Assembly: GCF_001632805.1 (NCBI RefSeq)
Contig: NZ_CP007220.1
Coordinates: 1,240,001 to 1,304,000 of the forward strand
Source: Mycobacteroides chelonae CCUG 47445
Lineage (GTDB): Bacteria; Actinomycetota; Actinomycetes; Mycobacteriales; Mycobacteriaceae
DNA: 64,000 bases
Direction of reading: 5' to 3'
Shown: one piece after another, positions 1 to 9,080 of the stretch
Layout of the letters: every line of letters starts with the position of its first letter
How positions within the stretch are numbered: the first letter of the stretch is position 1
Notes under the pieces: generated by a model
What the model saw: the letters and a program-made list of their open reading frames with translations, nothing else
The model's database searches: none
Told to the model about the DNA's origin: nothing
Translations under genes and position numbers: made by a program

Positions 1-3
1 CGG

Positions 4-1485
4 GTGGCGCGCGCCGAGCTGACCGCGATCACCACGATCACCGCTCTCGTATTCGGGTGGGCCAGCAGGGGGTACGGGTACTTCTTCGACGAGGCCTACT
101 TCGTCGTCGCGGGCCGCGACCATTTGTCGTGGGGATACTTTGACCAGCCCCCGTTGGTGCCCTTCATCGCGGGCATCGCCGACAACATCGCGCCCGGGTC
201 CCTCTGGGTGCTGCGCCTGGCGGCGACGGCTGCGGTGGCACTCGGCACATTGATGTGTGGGCTGATCGCCGCTGAACTCGGCGGCGGCCGCCTCACGCAG
301 TCCCTCTCGGCCATCGCATACGCCACCGCGATGTTCCAGATCCTGGCCCACTGGCTGCAGACACCGGCTATCGATCCGGCGCTGTGGTCGGTGGTGTGCT
401 GGTTACTGGTGCGCTGGACCCGCAGTCTCCGGGAACGACTGCCCGACGATCGACTGCTGCTGTGGGCGGGAATCGTCACCGCGATCAGCATGCAGACCAA
501 ATTCCTGATCCCGGCACTGTGGCTTGCGGTGCTGGCGAGCGCGGCGGTCCTCGGCCCGCGGGTGCTGCTGCGCCGTCGGCAATTGTGGATCGGGGCGGGT
601 TTCACCGTCGTGGCCACCATCCCGACCCTCATCTGGCAGGCCGCCCACGGCTGGCCATACCTGCGGATGGCCGGGATCGTGGCCGCGGAGTCCGAACGCG
701 GGGCGGCGTTGTTGGCGGGCATGCTCGTCGGTTCGGTGTTCATCGGACTGGTGTTGCTGCTGGCCGGGGTTGTGGCGCTGTTGGCAGCGCCGTCACTTCG
801 CGCCTACCGATACCTGGGCGTGGCCGCCGTGCTGGTGGGAGCGTTCATGTTCGCCTCTCATGGACGTGCCTATTACGCCATGGGGCTGTACGCCTTGCTG
901 ATCGCCGCGGGCGCGGTGGGGCTTTCCCGCTGGCGCCCTTCCCGGGCCGCTGTTCGGGGCGTGGTTTACGGGCTTGTCGGTGTGGTGACGGCCGCATCGG
1001 TGACCATGGCGATCGTCAGGCTGCCCATCGTGTCCGAAACCGCTGCCGCACGCTGGTTTTCCTGGGCGGGCGAGATGGGGCCCACCATGCTTGCCAGCGG
1101 CGATCACTCCACGGAGGGCCTGCGCCAGGTGGCGCGCGACACCTACGATTCGATGCCGCCCGAGGTACGCGACCGTACGGCTCTGGTGCTGCAGATCTAT
1201 CCCATGGCCGCCGCCTATGACGTCGAAGCCGGACGTGAGGGAGTGTCCCGTGCCTACAGCTTCCACCGCGGGTACTACTACTTCGGGGCGCCGCCGGAAT
1301 CCATGACGGACATGATGTACATCGGCGTGGATGCCCCGGATCCCGCACTTGCCCAAGGGTTCCGCGGGGTACAGCGAGTCGAGCTGCTGCACGCCCCCGG
1401 TGAGGACGAGACACAGGTCTACCGCTACTACGGCAGAATTGCGCCGTGGCAACAGCTATGGGACCAGTGGCGCACCTACAAGTAG
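4..1485 (+). CDS. GT39/ArnT-like polyprenyl-phosphate glycosyltransferase
   Basis: Polytopic membrane protein of 493 residues resembling the GT-C fold family 39 enzymes, which transfer a sugar from a polyprenyl-phosphate donor on the outer side of the membrane. After the first hydrophobic segment (residues 5-22) comes an acidic FDEAYF motif (28-33) and DQPPL (47-51), the first-loop position where GT-C enzymes hold their catalytic acid. About nine more hydrophobic segments follow, then a soluble tail of roughly 130 residues. The GTG at 4 is used, but the frame is open to the window edge, so the real start may lie upstream. The acceptor is unknown. The next gene starts 20 bases after the stop, suggesting co-transcription. 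Confidence 0.75.
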   Translation: MARAELTAITTITALVFGWASRGYGYFFDEAYFVVAGRDHLSWGYFDQPPLVPFIAGIADNIAPGSLWVLRLAATAAVALGTLMCGLIAAELGGGRLTQSLSAIAYATAMFQILAHWLQTPAIDPALWSVVCWLLVRWTRSLRERLPDDRLLLWAGIVTAISMQTKFLIPALWLAVLASAAVLGPRVLLRRRQLWIGAGFTVVATIPTLIWQAAHGWPYLRMAGIVAAESERGAALLAGMLVGSVFIGLVLLLAGVVALLAAPSLRAYRYLGVAAVLVGAFMFASHGRAYYAMGLYALLIAAGAVGLSRWRPSRAAVRGVVYGLVGVVTAASVTMAIVRLPIVSETAAARWFSWAGEMGPTMLASGDHSTEGLRQVARDTYDSMPPEVRDRTALVLQIYPMAAAYDVEAGREGVSRAYSFHRGYYYFGAPPESMTDMMYIGVDAPDPALAQGFRGVQRVELLHAPGEDETQVYRYYGRIAPWQQLWDQWRTYK

Positions 1486-1505
1486 GCGGCTCATCCGTCG
1501 AACAG

Positions 1506-2825
1506 ATGGCACCCCGCGATGCCCAGATGTACTGGATGTCGAACAGAATCCCGAACGATCAGTTCCTGCTGTTCTGCTTCGATTCGCCGACGCAGGATGT
1601 CGCCGCCCTGCGGGAGACGTTCGCCGAGCGCGCGTCGCGCATCGCGGATCTGCGGGTGCGAGCGGTCGACGTCGCCGGACACCTCGACTACCCGTACTGG
1701 GCCCCGCGTGACGAATCCGAGGTGCCCCTGACGGTGCACACGCTGCCGGATTCCGGCTGGACGCAGTGCCGATCCGCGATCGCTGCGCTACTCACGAGCA
1801 CCGTCGACATCCGCGAAAGCCCTTGGCATCTTCACCTTTTCCCTGAGGTACACGGCGCTCCGCTGGCATCGAGTCCGGCACTCGTCGCGGTACTGCAGGT
1901 ATCGCACGCATTGGCTGATGGTCAGCGGGCCACCGCGGCCGCACGGGCATTGTTCGGCGATGAGGCGGCGGAGGTCGGGCCGCTGCCGGAAGTACCCGGG
2001 TATGCCGCACTGCGCGGGCTGGCAGGCTTTCCGGTGAAGCTGGGTCGGCTACTGAGTGCGAGCCGCGATGGCTATCGGGCTTACCGTCGCCAGCAGGAGC
2101 TTGTCGCTGCGGGTGAGTTGGAGCCGGAACCGCAGGGATTCCCACTGATTTCACTGAATGCGCGGCCCGATGAGCGTCGGGAGATCCGGATGATCGTGCG
2201 GCCACGCGATGAGCTTCGCGCCGACGACGTCAGCGTGACCGTCGCGGTCCTCACTGCGATCGGCATCGCGTTGCCGCGGTATCTGCGTGACCACGGCCAG
2301 TGGGTTCCCGAGCGGCTTGGCGCGGAGGTAACCGTCGCGGCGACTGGTGAATCTTTGGCGCGCAATAATTTCCGCAATATTGGCGTCGACCTGTGCTGGG
2401 GTGAAACGGATCGACGCGCCCGGGCCCGGAAGATCGCGGACGGTATCGAGAGCAGGCGCCGTCGCGCCGTGCACCCGGTGCTGGTTGCGCAACGTGCCGG
2501 AGGTGCGGCGCTGCCCGCGCCGATGATGTGGGCGGGTGTCAACGCCTTCAACACCGATCTGATGCCGCCCACCGTCGCGGGTAACACCGTGGTGTCGAGC
2601 GTGGTGCGCGGTGCCGCCGATCTGACGTTGGGCGGTGGGCGGGTGGTGTTCACCGCCGGATTCCCGGCGTTGTCGCCGGTGATGGGATTGACTCATGGGG
2701 TGCACGGCATCGGCGACACCGTGACGGTGAGCGTGCACACCAGTGCGGCGGTGATGCCCGATGCCGATCACTATGAGGACCTGCTGGCCGACGCGCTCAC
2801 CCAGGTATCTGCCTGGTTGCGATGA
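1506..2825 (+). CDS. WS/DGAT-like acyltransferase family protein
   Basis: Protein of 439 residues with the layout of wax ester synthase/diacylglycerol acyltransferase relatives. The motif SHALADG at residues 133-139 matches the HHxxxDG active-site signature of this superfamily, but the first His is Ser. Conserved-looking C-terminal strings such as NTVVSSV and GGGRVVFTAGF fit the second half of the fold. Start: the frame is open to 1446 inside the upstream gene; ATG 1506 is the first start that clears it and leaves a 20-base gap. Membrane or lipid-droplet acyl transfer from acyl-CoA is the family role; the substrate is unknown and the missing first His makes activity uncertain. Confidence 0.65.
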   Translation: MAPRDAQMYWMSNRIPNDQFLLFCFDSPTQDVAALRETFAERASRIADLRVRAVDVAGHLDYPYWAPRDESEVPLTVHTLPDSGWTQCRSAIAALLTSTVDIRESPWHLHLFPEVHGAPLASSPALVAVLQVSHALADGQRATAAARALFGDEAAEVGPLPEVPGYAALRGLAGFPVKLGRLLSASRDGYRAYRRQQELVAAGELEPEPQGFPLISLNARPDERREIRMIVRPRDELRADDVSVTVAVLTAIGIALPRYLRDHGQWVPERLGAEVTVAATGESLARNNFRNIGVDLCWGETDRRARARKIADGIESRRRRAVHPVLVAQRAGGAALPAPMMWAGVNAFNTDLMPPTVAGNTVVSSVVRGAADLTLGGGRVVFTAGFPALSPVMGLTHGVHGIGDTVTVSVHTSAAVMPDADHYEDLLADALTQVSAWLR

Positions 2826-2855
2826 GTTTTCTCGTCGGCGCGGGTCGATACAGAT

Positions 2856-3344
2856 ATGCCGACGATTACTCCATGCCTCTGGTTCGACACCCGCGCCGAA
2901 GAGGCCGCCACCTTCTATGTGTCCGTGTTTCCGAACTCCCGGATTCTCGAGGTCACTCACTACGGGCCGAACACTCCCATGCCGGAGGGCACGGTGCTCA
3001 CCGTCGAATTCGAGCTCGACGGGCAGCGGTACACCGCGCTCAACGGTGGACCCCAGTTCACGTTCGATGAGGCGATCTCGTTTCAGATCGACTGCGGGTC
3101 TCAAGACGAGGTCGATCGCTACTGGGAGGCGCTGACGGCAGACGGGGGAGAAGAGTCCCAATGCGGTTGGCTCAAGGACAAATTCGGGGTCTCCTGGCAG
3201 GTGGTCTCGCGCGAGCTGATCGACCTGATTTTCCACTCCGATCCGGTGACCGGTAACGCGGCGATGCAGGCCATGATGACCATGCGCAAGCTCGATGTTG
3301 CCGTCGCCAAGGAGGCGGTGGCCGCAGCGCAGTCCGGGTCTTAG
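2856..3344 (+). CDS. VOC family protein (PhnB-like)
   Basis: Protein of 162 residues with the PhnB-type glyoxalase/VOC fold (also annotated 3-demethylubiquinone methyltransferase-like). Typical strings are LWFDTRAEEAATFY near the N-terminus, NGGPQFTFDEAISF in the middle and CGWLKDKFGVSWQV near residues 103-116. Members form dimers and usually bind a metal, but many have no known substrate. It is convergent with the next gene and the two overlap by four bases at the stops. Function beyond the fold cannot be assigned. Confidence 0.85.
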   Translation: MPTITPCLWFDTRAEEAATFYVSVFPNSRILEVTHYGPNTPMPEGTVLTVEFELDGQRYTALNGGPQFTFDEAISFQIDCGSQDEVDRYWEALTADGGEESQCGWLKDKFGVSWQVVSRELIDLIFHSDPVTGNAAMQAMMTMRKLDVAVAKEAVAAAQSGS

Positions 3345-4630
3345 TCGTCGTCTCCGAAGTCGACGTTCCAGCCCATGGACTTGTAGCGGCGTTTCTCCGA
3401 CTCGCGGCGTTGCTTCTCGGCACGTTCGTGCTCGCTCCAGTCGCCGATGACGCCGGGGGATGCCTTGGGCAGATCGCCGAACAGCTCGTTGCCGTTGTCC
3501 CAGTTGATGAGGAACTCCGGGGTCTGGTGTTCGTCGTCGTCTTCGCCCTTGCCGCCGCGGCCGTGGGCGCCGCCCATGGGGGCCATGCCCATGCCGCCCA
3601 TACCCATTGCGCCACCACGGACTCCGGCACCGCCGATGCCGGCGGCGTTGGTTCCGGCGCCGCCCGGGCCGGGAACGCCTGCGCCACCGCGCAATGCTCC
3701 TGGGCCGCCGAGGGTTCCGGTACCCGAGCCTGAGCCGGAGCCCGAGGGAGAGCCGAACCCTGCCGCGGTCGTGTTGCCGGGTGCCAGGCCGGAGCCGTCC
3801 TTGCCTAGGCCGCCCGCGAGGCCACTGAGTGCATTGCCCAGGCCACTGCCCGAACCGCCGGAGCCGCTTTGGGGGCTGCCACCGCCCGCGCCACTGCCGC
3901 CGCCTGAACCCGAGCCCTGGCCTTGTCCGCTCTGGTTACCCGAGCCGTCGCTGAAGGCAGGCTTGGTGTTCTTATCGGCGAGGCTGTTGGCGAGATTGTT
4001 TGAGGAGCTTGGGTTTTGGCCGCCACCGCCGCCGTTCTGACCACCGCCACCTCCACCGCCGGTACCGGTTTCGGTTCCGTTGGTGGGCTGCTGAAGCGTG
4101 ATGTTGCCGGGGTTGTTGCCCTTCGGTGGCTGGACGTCGGTGACGTTGTCGCCCTCGCGAACCACGGGCTCGCTGAACAAGCCAACCATCTGAAGGCGCG
4201 CGAAGAACTGTTCCTGGTTCTTCAGCTGTTGTATTGCGGCATCCGACGATCCGGACTTCTTCTTCTGCGCGACCTCTGCATCGGACATCGGCGGCTCGAT
4301 ACTCGACTTGGCGGCACTCATCGCATCACCTAGTGGCGGCATCTTGTCGGCGACGTGCCGGATACTGATGATGCCTCGCTCTGAGGCCCGGAAATACTCG
4401 GACATGTTGGTTTGCAAGGATTTCGCGGCCGCGCCGCGCCAGTCCTCGACCAGCATGCCCTGCACCTTGCCGCCGAGCGTGTGCATGATGTCGCCCAGCT
4501 GCTCCGCGATGCTGTTGATCGATTCCTTGGCAGCTTGGGGGTTACCGGTCTGGAATGCCTGGGCAGCGTTGTAGATCGACTGGTGGTCGTGGCCTTCCCA
4601 GTGCTCCTTCTGGATTTGCTTCTTCCCCAT
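3341..4630 (-). CDS. WXG100-like protein with long Gly-rich tail; putative T7SS substrate
   Basis: Protein of 429 residues. Residues about 15-110 are helical and contain EDWRGAAA, a WXG turn as in Esx/WXG100 proteins and in LXG/PPE-type N-termini. From about residue 170 onward the chain is low complexity, rich in Gly, Ser, Asn and Pro, with repeated GSGSG and GGGGG runs, and ends in an acidic/basic tail. There is no signal peptide. It is the last gene of a cassette (EspC-like, lipoprotein, this protein) and starts 27 bases after the lipoprotein gene. Export by an ESX system is inferred from the WXG helix pair and the context; no enzymatic domain is visible. The Gly-rich part resembles cell-surface or assembly tails. 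Confidence 0.7.
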   Translation of the reverse strand: MGKKQIQKEHWEGHDHQSIYNAAQAFQTGNPQAAKESINSIAEQLGDIMHTLGGKVQGMLVEDWRGAAAKSLQTNMSEYFRASERGIISIRHVADKMPPLGDAMSAAKSSIEPPMSDAEVAQKKKSGSSDAAIQQLKNQEQFFARLQMVGLFSEPVVREGDNVTDVQPPKGNNPGNITLQQPTNGTETGTGGGGGGGQNGGGGGQNPSSSNNLANSLADKNTKPAFSDGSGNQSGQGQGSGSGGGSGAGGGSPQSGSGGSGSGLGNALSGLAGGLGKDGSGLAPGNTTAAGFGSPSGSGSGSGTGTLGGPGALRGGAGVPGPGGAGTNAAGIGGAGVRGGAMGMGGMGMAPMGGAHGRGGKGEDDDEHQTPEFLINWDNGNELFGDLPKASPGVIGDWSEHERAEKQRRESEKRRYKSMGWNVDFGDDD

Positions 4631-4657
4631 GTCTTCTCCTCCTGAAAACTATTGGCT

Positions 4658-5233
4658 CTAAGGTATTTTCGGCTCGATCTGCTTCATGATCTGCAGGGCC
4701 AAGGGGCATTGGTCGTAGCGTTGCTCGGTGAGATCGGTCTTCAAGTCCACTTGCACGGACGCGACACCTTGCTGAGAAGGGATGGCGATCGAACAACTTA
4801 TGGCGCTCGTAGTGTGAACCAGCCAACCCGACCGCGAACCAACCTGTACTCGCTCTTGCCGATCGAATCGCTTTTGCGGTTGCCCAAGCTGATCCAAGTT
4901 GGCATCGACCGCGTAGATCTTGATGCCCCACTTTGGGCCAACCCACATACAACCGCGAACATTCTGACCAAAAGCGATAGTGTGAGCATCCTGCTTGCTG
5001 GCAGGATCGACTTCCCAGCTGTTTAGCTCGTCACTTGTCACTGCGGCACAGCCATCGAAAGTGGTCCCCTTGACCGGATCACCGCTTGTCTGCGTGGTTG
5101 TGGCAGCGGCGGAGGAGCTGGCGGAGGACATCGGAGACGAAGTCGATCCGGAGGTCGGTGACCCCTGGATGCTGTCATGCGTACATCCCGCAATAAGTGC
5201 AGTCGAAGCGGTAACCACGGCGATCCATCTCAT
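4658..5233 (-). CDS. DUF3558-type lipoprotein
   Basis: Protein of 191 residues with a lipoprotein signal: hydrophobic stretch then LIAGC, Cys16 being the lipidation site. A Ser/Thr-rich linker (about 20-50) leads to a small domain with four spaced cysteines (FDGCAAV, VRGCMWV, ISCSIA, DQCPLAL) as in mycobacterial DUF3558 lipoproteins, where disulphides are likely. It would be anchored on the outer face of the plasma membrane. It lies 22 bases after the EspC-like gene and 27 before the Gly-rich WXG gene, in the same operon. A role as a periplasmic helper of the neighbouring putative secreted protein is an inference from position. Confidence 0.8.
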   Translation of the reverse strand: MRWIAVVTASTALIAGCTHDSIQGSPTSGSTSSPMSSASSSAAATTTQTSGDPVKGTTFDGCAAVTSDELNSWEVDPASKQDAHTIAFGQNVRGCMWVGPKWGIKIYAVDANLDQLGQPQKRFDRQERVQVGSRSGWLVHTTSAISCSIAIPSQQGVASVQVDLKTDLTEQRYDQCPLALQIMKQIEPKIP

Positions 5234-5255
5234 GCGCTTGAGTCTTCCTGACTCG

Positions 5256-5651
5256 TCAGCTCGTGGTGGGCGGCGGGTAGACGCCCAGGCCGTTGTTGTC
5301 GATGGTGTCGCCCCTGAGCTGCTCGAATGATTCGGCGTTTCGATGCTCCATGTTGTCGTACTCGTTTTGAGCGACCTTGGCCCACTCTGCCCAGGTCTTC
5401 ACTGTTTTGATATGCGCTTCAATGACCGAGACGACCGATTCGGAGGGGCCGGTTACCAACTCAGTTAGAGCATCGTTCCACGACGTGCCCTCTGCGCAAC
5501 TACCCATACCTACGTCCGCGTTGAATGCTGCCGCAGTCAGTCGAAGACTCTCCAGCTTGTCCACGGCGCCGCTGAACTCCTGCGACACCTTCGTCGCGGC
5601 GCCGGGAGCCAGGTGCAGTTCGTTCATATCGAGCCCTGATTCTCCGGGCAT
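5256..5651 (-). CDS. EspC-like/T7SS target small protein
   Basis: Helical protein of 131 residues resembling the EspC/DUF2580 group of ESX-associated small proteins. It has the pattern LAPGAATKVSQEFSGAVDKL near the N-terminus and a C-terminal YDNME at about residue 97, which fits the YxxxD/E signal used by T7SS substrates. There is no signal peptide. Start at ATG 5651 is supported by a purine-rich site (GAGGGGAG) seven bases upstream; an internal ATG at 5627 has none. It is the first gene of a three-gene operon driven by the ECF-type promoter at 5704-5729. Partner of the WXG-like protein at 3341-4630 is the natural guess. Confidence 0.75.
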   Translation of the reverse strand: MPGESGLDMNELHLAPGAATKVSQEFSGAVDKLESLRLTAAAFNADVGMGSCAEGTSWNDALTELVTGPSESVVSVIEAHIKTVKTWAEWAKVAQNEYDNMEHRNAESFEQLRGDTIDNNGLGVYPPPTTS

Positions 5652-5703
5652 GGACGGCTCCCCTCGCTGGTCAAGCAGACATGTTTGTCCTACATATACC
5701 TCT

Positions 5704-5729
5704 GACGTCAGCTGGCCCGATTTGGTTCC
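5704..5729 (-). promoter_or_regulatory. ECF-sigma (SigM-like) promoter of cassette 2
   Basis: Reading the minus strand: GGAAC (5729-5725), 17 bases, CGTC (5707-5704). This is the -35/-10 architecture of ECF sigma factors and matches the GGAAC-N16-18-GTC form reported for mycobacterial SigM (from memory). The start codon at 5651 is about 50 bases downstream. The same elements with the same spacing precede the other cassette at 9467-9492. Confidence 0.75.
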
Positions 5730-5737
5730 ATGTTTTT
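5714..5737 (-). repeat. 24-bp perfect repeat, copy 1
   Basis: Identical over 24 bases to 9477-9500. It contains the -35 GGAAC and 8 bases on its upstream side plus most of the spacer. It lies 63 bases from the start codon of the downstream gene (58 in copy 2). Flanking sequence outside the promoter is not conserved, so this looks like a kept regulatory element. Confidence 0.9.
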
Positions 5738-5761
5738 TCGGATGACGAGGAACTCGGGTGG

Positions 5762-6667
5762 TCAGGTGCCTGCCGTTGGCCAGCCGGGGTCGGCAGGCAG
5801 AGTCGGGTAGTCGGATCTGGGATGTTCGCCGGTGAGGTAGACCTTGCGCTTTTCGTAGGAGTCTGGGGCTTTGTCACGGCAGGCGAGCTGATCACGGCCG
5901 TACTGTGCTTTCGGCCAGTCGTTGGGCTCGTCTGGGTAGAACTCCGTTGGTAGGTGAATCGCGCTGCGAATCTTCCACCCGCCGAAAACGTCCGCCGCAG
6001 GACTAGGAGCGTCGCCGCGTTGGCGTATAGCTGTGTGACCTGCTTCCGCCGATGGAGGCGGTGTGAGGGTGATTCGTACGGGCAGAGTGCCTGTTACTGG
6101 TGTAGCAGTATCGAACGGTTCGGGGGGCAGCCGGTGTGGATAGCGATACTGGTTGTCGGATTGTTGAACTGCGGTGGCGTAGCTCCAATCGCAGACGATT
6201 GCGGTGTAGCCGGACGAAGGATCGCCAGTCAGAGCCAGTAGGTGTTGTCTCCAGGTGCCAACGACGGGTGCCGTGGTCTGGAACCCACTGCTCGCTAGCT
6301 CTGCATCGCCAGCAATCAGTGGGCGAACCGCCATATTGGAACCGGGATTGTTTGGGGGGACGGCACGTTCGAAGCCCGGGTAGTAATAGCTGGGGCTGGC
6401 CATCAGTCCGCCAAGTATGTACGACTCGCGGTAGGCGCGAATGATGACGGCGGGGCCGGTCAGCAGGTCAATACCTGGTTCCGCGCTCCACCGGATTCGC
6501 ATGTCCTGCGTCAGTCCGGTGAACGGTATTGGTGGCTGACTCGGGCCGTTAAGCGTGGTGTTGGCGTCATCGCGGTGGGGCGTGCATCCCGCTAACACCA
6601 AGGCTATGACAAAGGTCAACGTGCATGTTCGCAACACTGGCCCTCGCGGAACTTGGATGAGGTTCAA
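5762..6667 (-). CDS. putative lipoprotein of T7SS-like cassette 1
   Basis: Protein of 301 residues with a signal peptide and lipobox VLAGC (Cys28), so anchored outside the plasma membrane. No recognised domain: the body is mixed, with SPSYYYPGF near residue 92 and pairs of Cys at IVCDWSYAT and QLACRDKAP. Start is TTG 6667, abutting the TAA of the 799-residue gene, which implies translational coupling. It is the third gene of cassette 1 (small Esx-like, WXG-like 799-residue protein, lipoprotein). Function unknown; by position it may help export, folding or anchoring of its neighbour. It does not obviously resemble the DUF3558 lipoprotein of cassette 2 in sequence. Confidence 0.7.
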   Translation of the reverse strand: MNLIQVPRGPVLRTCTLTFVIALVLAGCTPHRDDANTTLNGPSQPPIPFTGLTQDMRIRWSAEPGIDLLTGPAVIIRAYRESYILGGLMASPSYYYPGFERAVPPNNPGSNMAVRPLIAGDAELASSGFQTTAPVVGTWRQHLLALTGDPSSGYTAIVCDWSYATAVQQSDNQYRYPHRLPPEPFDTATPVTGTLPVRITLTPPPSAEAGHTAIRQRGDAPSPAADVFGGWKIRSAIHLPTEFYPDEPNDWPKAQYGRDQLACRDKAPDSYEKRKVYLTGEHPRSDYPTLPADPGWPTAGT

Positions 6668-9067
6668 TTAGCTACCCTTCGGCCCTGCGGGCTTGGCGTT
6701 TATGTCCTTAGCGGCGCTGTTGTACGCGTCTTGAATCGTCGTCCATCTGCGGGCGTCTGGTGGTACCTGTTGGATTGCTCGGTCCACCATGGTGTGGTAG
6801 TCGTCGGCGCGCAGTCCAGCGTGTGGATATGTGCCGTCAGGAAGTTTCATGCTCCTCACTTCCTCCAAGGTGCCAATTTTCATGGCACCTGGGTTTTCCG
6901 GACCAGCGGGTATAAGTAGATCTGAAGGGACCTGATCTGTTCGGAGCACCCCCGTAGCGACATAGGCGCTGACGAGTTGTTGTTGAGCTCTCGCTTCGCT
7001 TAGATCGGGGACGATGCTGGTCGTGAGCTGACTGGGATCGGGAGCAGGTCCGACTATGGTCGATTTGAGTGCGTCGGTCATGATTCCGAATCCTGGAGAC
7101 AGGTCCGCGGGAACCGGCAGGATCTTAGTTATGGCGCCATACGCCGCTTCTTTCATCTGCTGAAGATCTTTGGCTTTCTGCTCCGCAGTGACGGATGCGT
7201 CGTAATGTTTCACGTCTTGTGCCGCCGCCAATCCCGCATCCGCCAGGCCGCGGAACCGGCCAGCTTGGTCCAGGTCGCCGGCCGGTCCGACTCCGTGTTT
7301 TTTGACTTCCTCGGCGTAGTGGTTGGTTGCGAGAATTGAATCGCCGTACAGCGCACTACCCAGCGTTTTGGCCGCTTCCGTGTCAGTGTCGAGCACCCTG
7401 AATAGCGCTTTAGCCCTGGGCATCGTGCCGTCATCAACGGCAGTTTGGGAGTCGAACTTTTGGTCGCCCCCCGGAACATCGTCGAAACCTGGTGTGTCAC
7501 CAAGTATTTTGTGGTCGCCACCGGCGATTATTCCCGCATACGGCACCAAGCCGTCGGCCATGCCACGCGCAAGACCAGGGCTGAGTTCTCCGAATGTCTT
7601 GACTCCTCTGTTGCCGAATCCTTGGTCGTCTGAGGAGGGCAGCGAGTTCAGCTCAGGGTGGTCCATTACGTAGCTCGAGTATGCACGGGCTGTCTCGCCT
7701 GACATGCGTGCTTGTTCCAGCGAAACCCCTGGTCCTACATGAGCAGAGTCGTGGGTCCAGCTCATCAGGCTGCCCGCGGCGGTGCCACCATCAGGGAACT
7801 GATGGTGTGTCAGATCACCCAGGAACTGATCGTTACGTTTGCCGTCAGGGCTGACCATCATGTTGTGATCGACAATGTGATCGCGGCCAGCCGCCGAGAA
7901 GATGTTCTGAATCGTCGAGTCTGCGGGACCTAAGTGTGCGCTCTTGTTTTCGTTCTCGAAATGCAGGATGTCGGCGCCGCGTTGCATCAGTTTCTGGTCC
8001 AGTTCGGTGCCGTGCTGGAAACCGCTGTCTCCGTCCTTAATGACGTCCGACAACCTGTCCAGATTGCCGAGCACTGACCCCTCGGTGACTACCCCGCGCC
8101 CCTGGCCGTGTTCGAGCGGGACGTAGTTGTATCCAGGTGACTTGTCATTCAACGCGTTCTGTACCGAGGTGGGCAGCTTGTCATACCCTCCAGTCGTGAG
8201 TTCGGTGGTGGAACCCTGTGCGCCGGGGCGTAATTCGGTCTTTGCGTAGCCGTACTGATTCGAGCCCATCATCTGCAGCGCGTTACCGACGATGCTCTTG
8301 TTGTTGCCCAAGCGTCGCTCGGCCCGGTGAATGTCCTCTACGGACATCCCATTCATCTGCGCCTGTAGCTGCCCCAATACCTGCTGCTGCGAACGCGTCA
8401 ACTGCACCGGCCTACCCGCATCACGATCCGCGATCTGCTCGGGGCTCAGGATCGATGCCGCCTGGACGCGTGCCTTCTGCTCTTCCGTGGCGGTACCGGC
8501 GAGAACGTCGTGGACATCGCGTTCGGCTTGTTCGGGGCTCCCTTCGGCGATTTGTTTCTCGGCCATGGTGTGACCGCCGGTGCCCTCGTCGAGTACGCGA
8601 GCCAATGAGTCGTCCAACATTTCGCCGCGCGCAACGAGGCCCGTCACCCGCTGGTGAAGTTCCTTCAGTTTGTCGATGACCTTCTGTAATTGGTCTTTGT
8701 TCAAACCAGTGATGTCCGGGGGTGTCACCGCGTTGGTCTTGGGATCGATGTCCACCTTCGGAGGAGCGGCAGCGTATGCCAAGAAGGAGCCGATGTCGTC
8801 GGCCAGCGCTTGCGACTCTCCATAGGCCTTGTTGGCATGCATCGCCACATACATCGCCTCAAACCCGGAGTTCTCGAAGCGGGCGGCCGAGCGCTTCATC
8901 GCGTCCCTCGCGGCGTCGCCGGCGTCACCCTTCCAGGTCGACATGTCGATGATGGCCTGTACCTTGTCCGCGGCCTGCTGACTGGCATCACCCCGTTTAG
9001 ATGCGGCATCCGCGAGTGCCTTTATCTGTGGTGGCCAGTGCTGCAATTCGTCGAGCGTCATCCCCAT
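6668..9067 (-). CDS. large WXG-headed protein with TPR-like region; putative T7SS substrate
   Basis: Protein of 799 residues without a signal peptide. Residues 1-100 are helical and carry STWKGDAG (WXG at 45-47) as in Esx-type helical hairpins. Residues about 115-200 look coiled-coil-like, and about 201-275 form a block (VQAASILSPEQIADRDAG onwards) that is clearly similar to residues 207-280 of the protein at 22989-24017. The rest is Gly/Asp rich with no catalytic motif I recognise. I believe mycobacterial relatives (Rv0026/Rv2082/Rv3899c group, often labelled TPR repeat region) belong here, from memory and unsure. It is the second gene of the cassette, 13 bases after the small Esx-like gene. 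Export through an ESX system is inferred. Confidence 0.7.
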   Translation of the reverse strand: MGMTLDELQHWPPQIKALADAASKRGDASQQAADKVQAIIDMSTWKGDAGDAARDAMKRSAARFENSGFEAMYVAMHANKAYGESQALADDIGSFLAYAAAPPKVDIDPKTNAVTPPDITGLNKDQLQKVIDKLKELHQRVTGLVARGEMLDDSLARVLDEGTGGHTMAEKQIAEGSPEQAERDVHDVLAGTATEEQKARVQAASILSPEQIADRDAGRPVQLTRSQQQVLGQLQAQMNGMSVEDIHRAERRLGNNKSIVGNALQMMGSNQYGYAKTELRPGAQGSTTELTTGGYDKLPTSVQNALNDKSPGYNYVPLEHGQGRGVVTEGSVLGNLDRLSDVIKDGDSGFQHGTELDQKLMQRGADILHFENENKSAHLGPADSTIQNIFSAAGRDHIVDHNMMVSPDGKRNDQFLGDLTHHQFPDGGTAAGSLMSWTHDSAHVGPGVSLEQARMSGETARAYSSYVMDHPELNSLPSSDDQGFGNRGVKTFGELSPGLARGMADGLVPYAGIIAGGDHKILGDTPGFDDVPGGDQKFDSQTAVDDGTMPRAKALFRVLDTDTEAAKTLGSALYGDSILATNHYAEEVKKHGVGPAGDLDQAGRFRGLADAGLAAAQDVKHYDASVTAEQKAKDLQQMKEAAYGAITKILPVPADLSPGFGIMTDALKSTIVGPAPDPSQLTTSIVPDLSEARAQQQLVSAYVATGVLRTDQVPSDLLIPAGPENPGAMKIGTLEEVRSMKLPDGTYPHAGLRADDYHTMVDRAIQQVPPDARRWTTIQDAYNSAAKDINAKPAGPKGS

Positions 9068-9080
9068 TAGTTACTCCCCC

